From contig CAKTXR010000050.1 in NCBI GenBank assembly GCA_934631025.1, positions 1 through 22,355 on the forward strand: a stretch of 22,355 nucleotides of DNA, in the 5' to 3' direction. Source of the stretch: an uncultured Clostridia bacterium (GTDB taxonomy: Bacteria > Bacillota > Clostridia > Christensenellales > Aristaeellaceae). The position numbers and the translations under genes are program-made. This document shows, piece after piece, positions 21,595-22,355 of the stretch (position 1 is its first letter; the number at the start of each line of letters is the position of its first letter). The notes beneath the pieces were generated by a model. It worked only from the letters and a program-made list of their open reading frames with translations. It had not been told where the DNA came from and made no database searches.

Positions 21595-22045
21595 GAGATG
21601 CGGCCGTGGGGCGGGTTCCGCTTGAAAGCGTGTTTGTGCGCAGGGCGGTGTCTGCTGCTATCGCGGCGATGCGGCCGTCGTGCGGGTTCCGTTTGCAGGC
21701 GTTGTCCCGCGCTGACGCGGCGATGCGCTATTGCTGATTATGCGATGGTGAAATAGTGCGTCGGCGAAATGCTGCGTTTGGCCGGTTATAGCTCCGGCAT
21801 GAGTGTTTGTGCGCGCGGGGGTATGGCGGAGGGGCGCTGTATTTCTATTGCAGCGTTGTATGTTTGGCTCACGCCTGCTGTTTGCCGCATAGCGCCAAAC
21901 AGGACGGCTTGCGATAGGCTGCGTTTCTGTTTCGCGTGGGTCGAGATCGCCATTAGAGCGTTCTCAAGAGACGTACGGTTATCGGACTTTGTGGGTTCAC
22001 TTCAGGCTTGTGTGTTTCTTGGGGCGATCTCGACGGAGTTCCCCG
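21595..22045 (+). repeat. Dispersed repeat family A, copy A6, long form with expanded leader
   Basis: Plus-strand copy downstream of the MATE gene. The leading module GCGGCGATGCGGCCGT...GGGTTCCG is present in about three partial units (21591, 21663 and 21717), with the clear CCGCG/CGCGG hairpin at 21707-21720. The GCCGG-8nt-CCGGC hairpin is at 21781-21798. It contains the extra module with a decayed form of the 13-bp inverted repeat (21872-21904) and ends in TTCACTTCAGGC...GCGATCTCGACGG. The segment between the MATE stop and 21595 shows only a weak GGCGA/TCGCC hairpin. Confidence 0.78.
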
Positions 22046-22125
22046 AAAAGTCCCGCCGGAGTTTCACGAAAAAGTCTCGCCGGAGACCCCAAAGAAGTCC
22101 AGGAGGCGACCGGAAAGCCTCCTGG
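22030..22125. repeat. Three-unit 24-bp minisatellite with adjacent 9-bp inverted repeat
   Basis: Units of the type TCGCCGGAGTTTCCCGAAAA plus AGTC occur at 22030-22052, 22053-22076 and 22077-22099, each 23-24 bp. They are followed by CCAGGAGGC (22099-22107) and its exact complement GCCTCCTGG (22117-22125) around a 9-nt loop. It lies in the linker between A6 and C3. I see nothing clear in 22126-22244. Confidence 0.8.
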
Positions 22126-22244
22126 GGGGAGGACAAGCCTTAAACAGAAGCCATATCCATTCGCCGTAACCCGTAACGCCGATGCCATACGCCGCAATCG
22201 AATCGCAAGCCGGTCATGTTCCTCTGGCGAAGTGATTGCTTATT

Positions 22245-22340
22245 CGCGGCGATACCGCGGGGAGTACGCTGGGGCTGCGCGCCCCAGACTGCGCCAAAGA
22301 GACATTGTCTCTCTGGACTCTCTTCATGTGATTCGCGGCG
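22245..22340 (+). repeat. Dispersed repeat family C, copy C3 near the window edge
   Basis: CTGGGGC-TGCGC-GCCCCAG (22269-22287) and AGAGAC/GTCTCT around ATT (22298-22303 and 22307-22312), with GATACCGCGGGGAGTACGCT upstream and CTGGACTCTCTTCA downstream. The stem AGAGAC/GTCTCT differs from AGAGCC/GGCTCT in C1 by a matched pair change. The sequence after it, GCGGCGTGGGTGCGCTTT, also appears (as its complement, in part) beside C1/A2. The composite probably continues beyond the window. Confidence 0.8.
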
Positions 22341-22355
22341 TGGGTGCGCTTTACG

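Noticed and set aside
1..22355. CRISPR array, tRNA, rRNA, transposase or integrase
   Set aside because: No regular short repeats with unique spacers, no cloverleaf with conserved TTC arm, and no recognisable recombinase gene in any frame.

Overview
The window is GC-rich bacterial DNA that best fits a high-GC member of the Clostridia, probably a gut-type endospore-forming lineage. The evidence is a YunB-type sporulation protein, a clostridial-style class A penicillin-binding protein, strong AGGAGG-like ribosome binding sites and canonical SigA promoters with 17-bp spacers. I cannot name the genus. No tRNA, rRNA, CRISPR array, transposase, integrase or phage gene was found.

Layout: yunB (minus) is divergent from a bifunctional peptidoglycan synthase (1267-3927). 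Next come a coiled-coil protein (4622-5383), a stand-alone membrane PTS-type EIIC protein (5887-6942) with its own promoter, a cytoplasmic-looking right-handed beta-helix protein (7369-8619) and a large unrecognised protein, possibly a carbohydrate-active TIM barrel (9214-11739). A WalRK/PhoBR-like response regulator and sensor kinase form an operon (12299-14865). A sugar phosphate isomerase/epimerase-like protein (15767-16732, minus) is divergent from a RecQ helicase (17176-19032). A small exported protein (19242-19769) and a MATE efflux transporter (20132-21502) complete the coding set. Apart from the two-component pair, most genes look like single transcription units. The carbohydrate-flavoured genes (EIIC, beta-helix, 9214 protein, isomerase-like) may act in sugar metabolism, but nothing in the sequence ties them into one pathway.

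The striking part is the intergenic DNA. About 6.2 kb (roughly 28%) lies outside genes, and most of it consists of dispersed, structured repeats. Family B (seven copies) carries a 12-19 bp hairpin whose loop resembles CATAAATTGGA and whose stem changes from copy to copy while mostly staying paired. Family A (six copies) has a CCGCG/CGCGG hairpin and a GCCGG/CCGGC hairpin. Family C (three copies) has two hairpins, one with compensatory changes. Twice they occur in the same composite order, A then C then an inverted B. Several B copies start at a stop codon on the coding strand of the preceding gene. Two further repeat types (D, a 165-bp tandem duplication; E, a structured block near 8700) fill other gaps. 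This covarying repeat system is the best candidate for something undescribed.

Regulatory features include seven credible promoters, five intrinsic terminators at gene ends or between units, and a probable attenuator in the long leader of the MATE gene, whose promoter is overlapped by a palindrome.
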